Positions 5,953 to 5,997 of a stretch of DNA of 5,997 nt are shown piece by piece. The stretch is from Candidatus Nanopelagicales bacterium. GTDB taxonomy: Bacteria > Actinomycetota > Actinomycetes > S36-B12 > UBA10799. The notes beneath the pieces were generated by a model, which ran no database searches, had not been told where the DNA came from, and was given only the letters and a program-made list of their open reading frames with translations. The translations under genes and the position numbers were made by a program. Each line of letters opens with the position of its first letter. Position 1 is the first letter of the stretch. The stretch lies in assembly GCA_030699055.1 (NCBI GenBank), contig JAUYKX010000275.1, positions 1 through 5,997 on the forward strand, written 5' to 3'.

Positions 5953-5997
5953 GACAGACGGCTGGCAAGTCGAACCAGCGCAGCGCATCGAAATCAC
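5915..5997 (-). CDS. Possible C-terminal end of a gene entering from the right edge
   Basis: On the - strand a frame open from the window edge reads DFDALRWFDLPAVCLSPR and on to a TGA at 5915-5917, overlapping the last 38 bases of the hydrolase gene. The D/E-x-x-x-L-R-W-F motif is common near the end of Nudix hydrolases, which suggests such a protein convergent with the hydrolase. Only 26 codons are visible, and GC-rich DNA often leaves shadow frames open this long, so this is a guess. Confidence 0.22.
   Translation of the reverse strand, partial: DFDALRWFDLPAVCLSPRSPTGPTPG

Noticed and set aside
1..5997. CRISPR array, insertion sequence, tRNA or rRNA, toxin-antitoxin, defence or other novel system
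   Set aside because: There are no regularly spaced repeats, no transposase motifs, no recognisable tRNA arms and no small paired genes. All long frames are explained by known metabolic or envelope genes or by the transporter remnant.

Overview
The window suggests a high-GC Gram-positive bacterium (Actinomycetota). The evidence is uniformly G/C-rich coding sequence with G/C third positions, GTG starts for aroG and plsC, a PASTA-domain protein tail, and a class II DAHP synthase of the actinobacterial short-N-terminus form. The order PASTA kinase end / class II DAHP synthase (opposite strand) / lysophospholipid acyltransferase recalls the Mycobacterium tuberculosis neighbourhood pknL (Rv2176) - aroG (Rv2178c) - acyltransferase (Rv2182c). 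The species cannot be fixed from sequence alone.

Layout from left to right: (1) 1-552, + strand, the last 183 residues of a protein with three PASTA repeats, almost certainly the extracellular tail of a membrane Ser/Thr kinase. (2) 570-1892, - strand, aroG, the shikimate-pathway entry enzyme, convergent with the kinase gene. (3) 1889 to about 2689, - strand, a decayed 14-TM (DHA2-type) MFS efflux transporter. Its front end is gone, the middle is deleted, and its back half is split by two one-base frameshifts. Its last surviving reading frame ends in a GTGA overlap with the aroG start. (4) 2728-4215, + strand, glpK, an intact glycerol kinase whose known allosteric and phosphorylation control residues are missing. 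(5) 4237-4938, - strand, a PlsC-type lysophosphatidate acyltransferase, convergent with glpK. (6) 5188-5952, + strand, an Est30-like alpha/beta hydrolase, divergent from the acyltransferase. (7) At the right edge, a possible C-terminal scrap of a - strand gene.

The lipid-related genes fit together loosely. Glycerol kinase makes glycerol-3-phosphate, the backbone that PlsC-type enzymes build into phosphatidate, and the hydrolase belongs to a family acting on carboxyl esters or monoacylglycerols. They are not in one operon, so the link is thematic only. The other genes are core metabolism and cell-envelope signalling.

I found no undescribed system, defence island, CRISPR array, RNA gene or insertion sequence. 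The most informative region is the transporter wreck between aroG and glpK, which marks a rearrangement point in an otherwise conserved neighbourhood.
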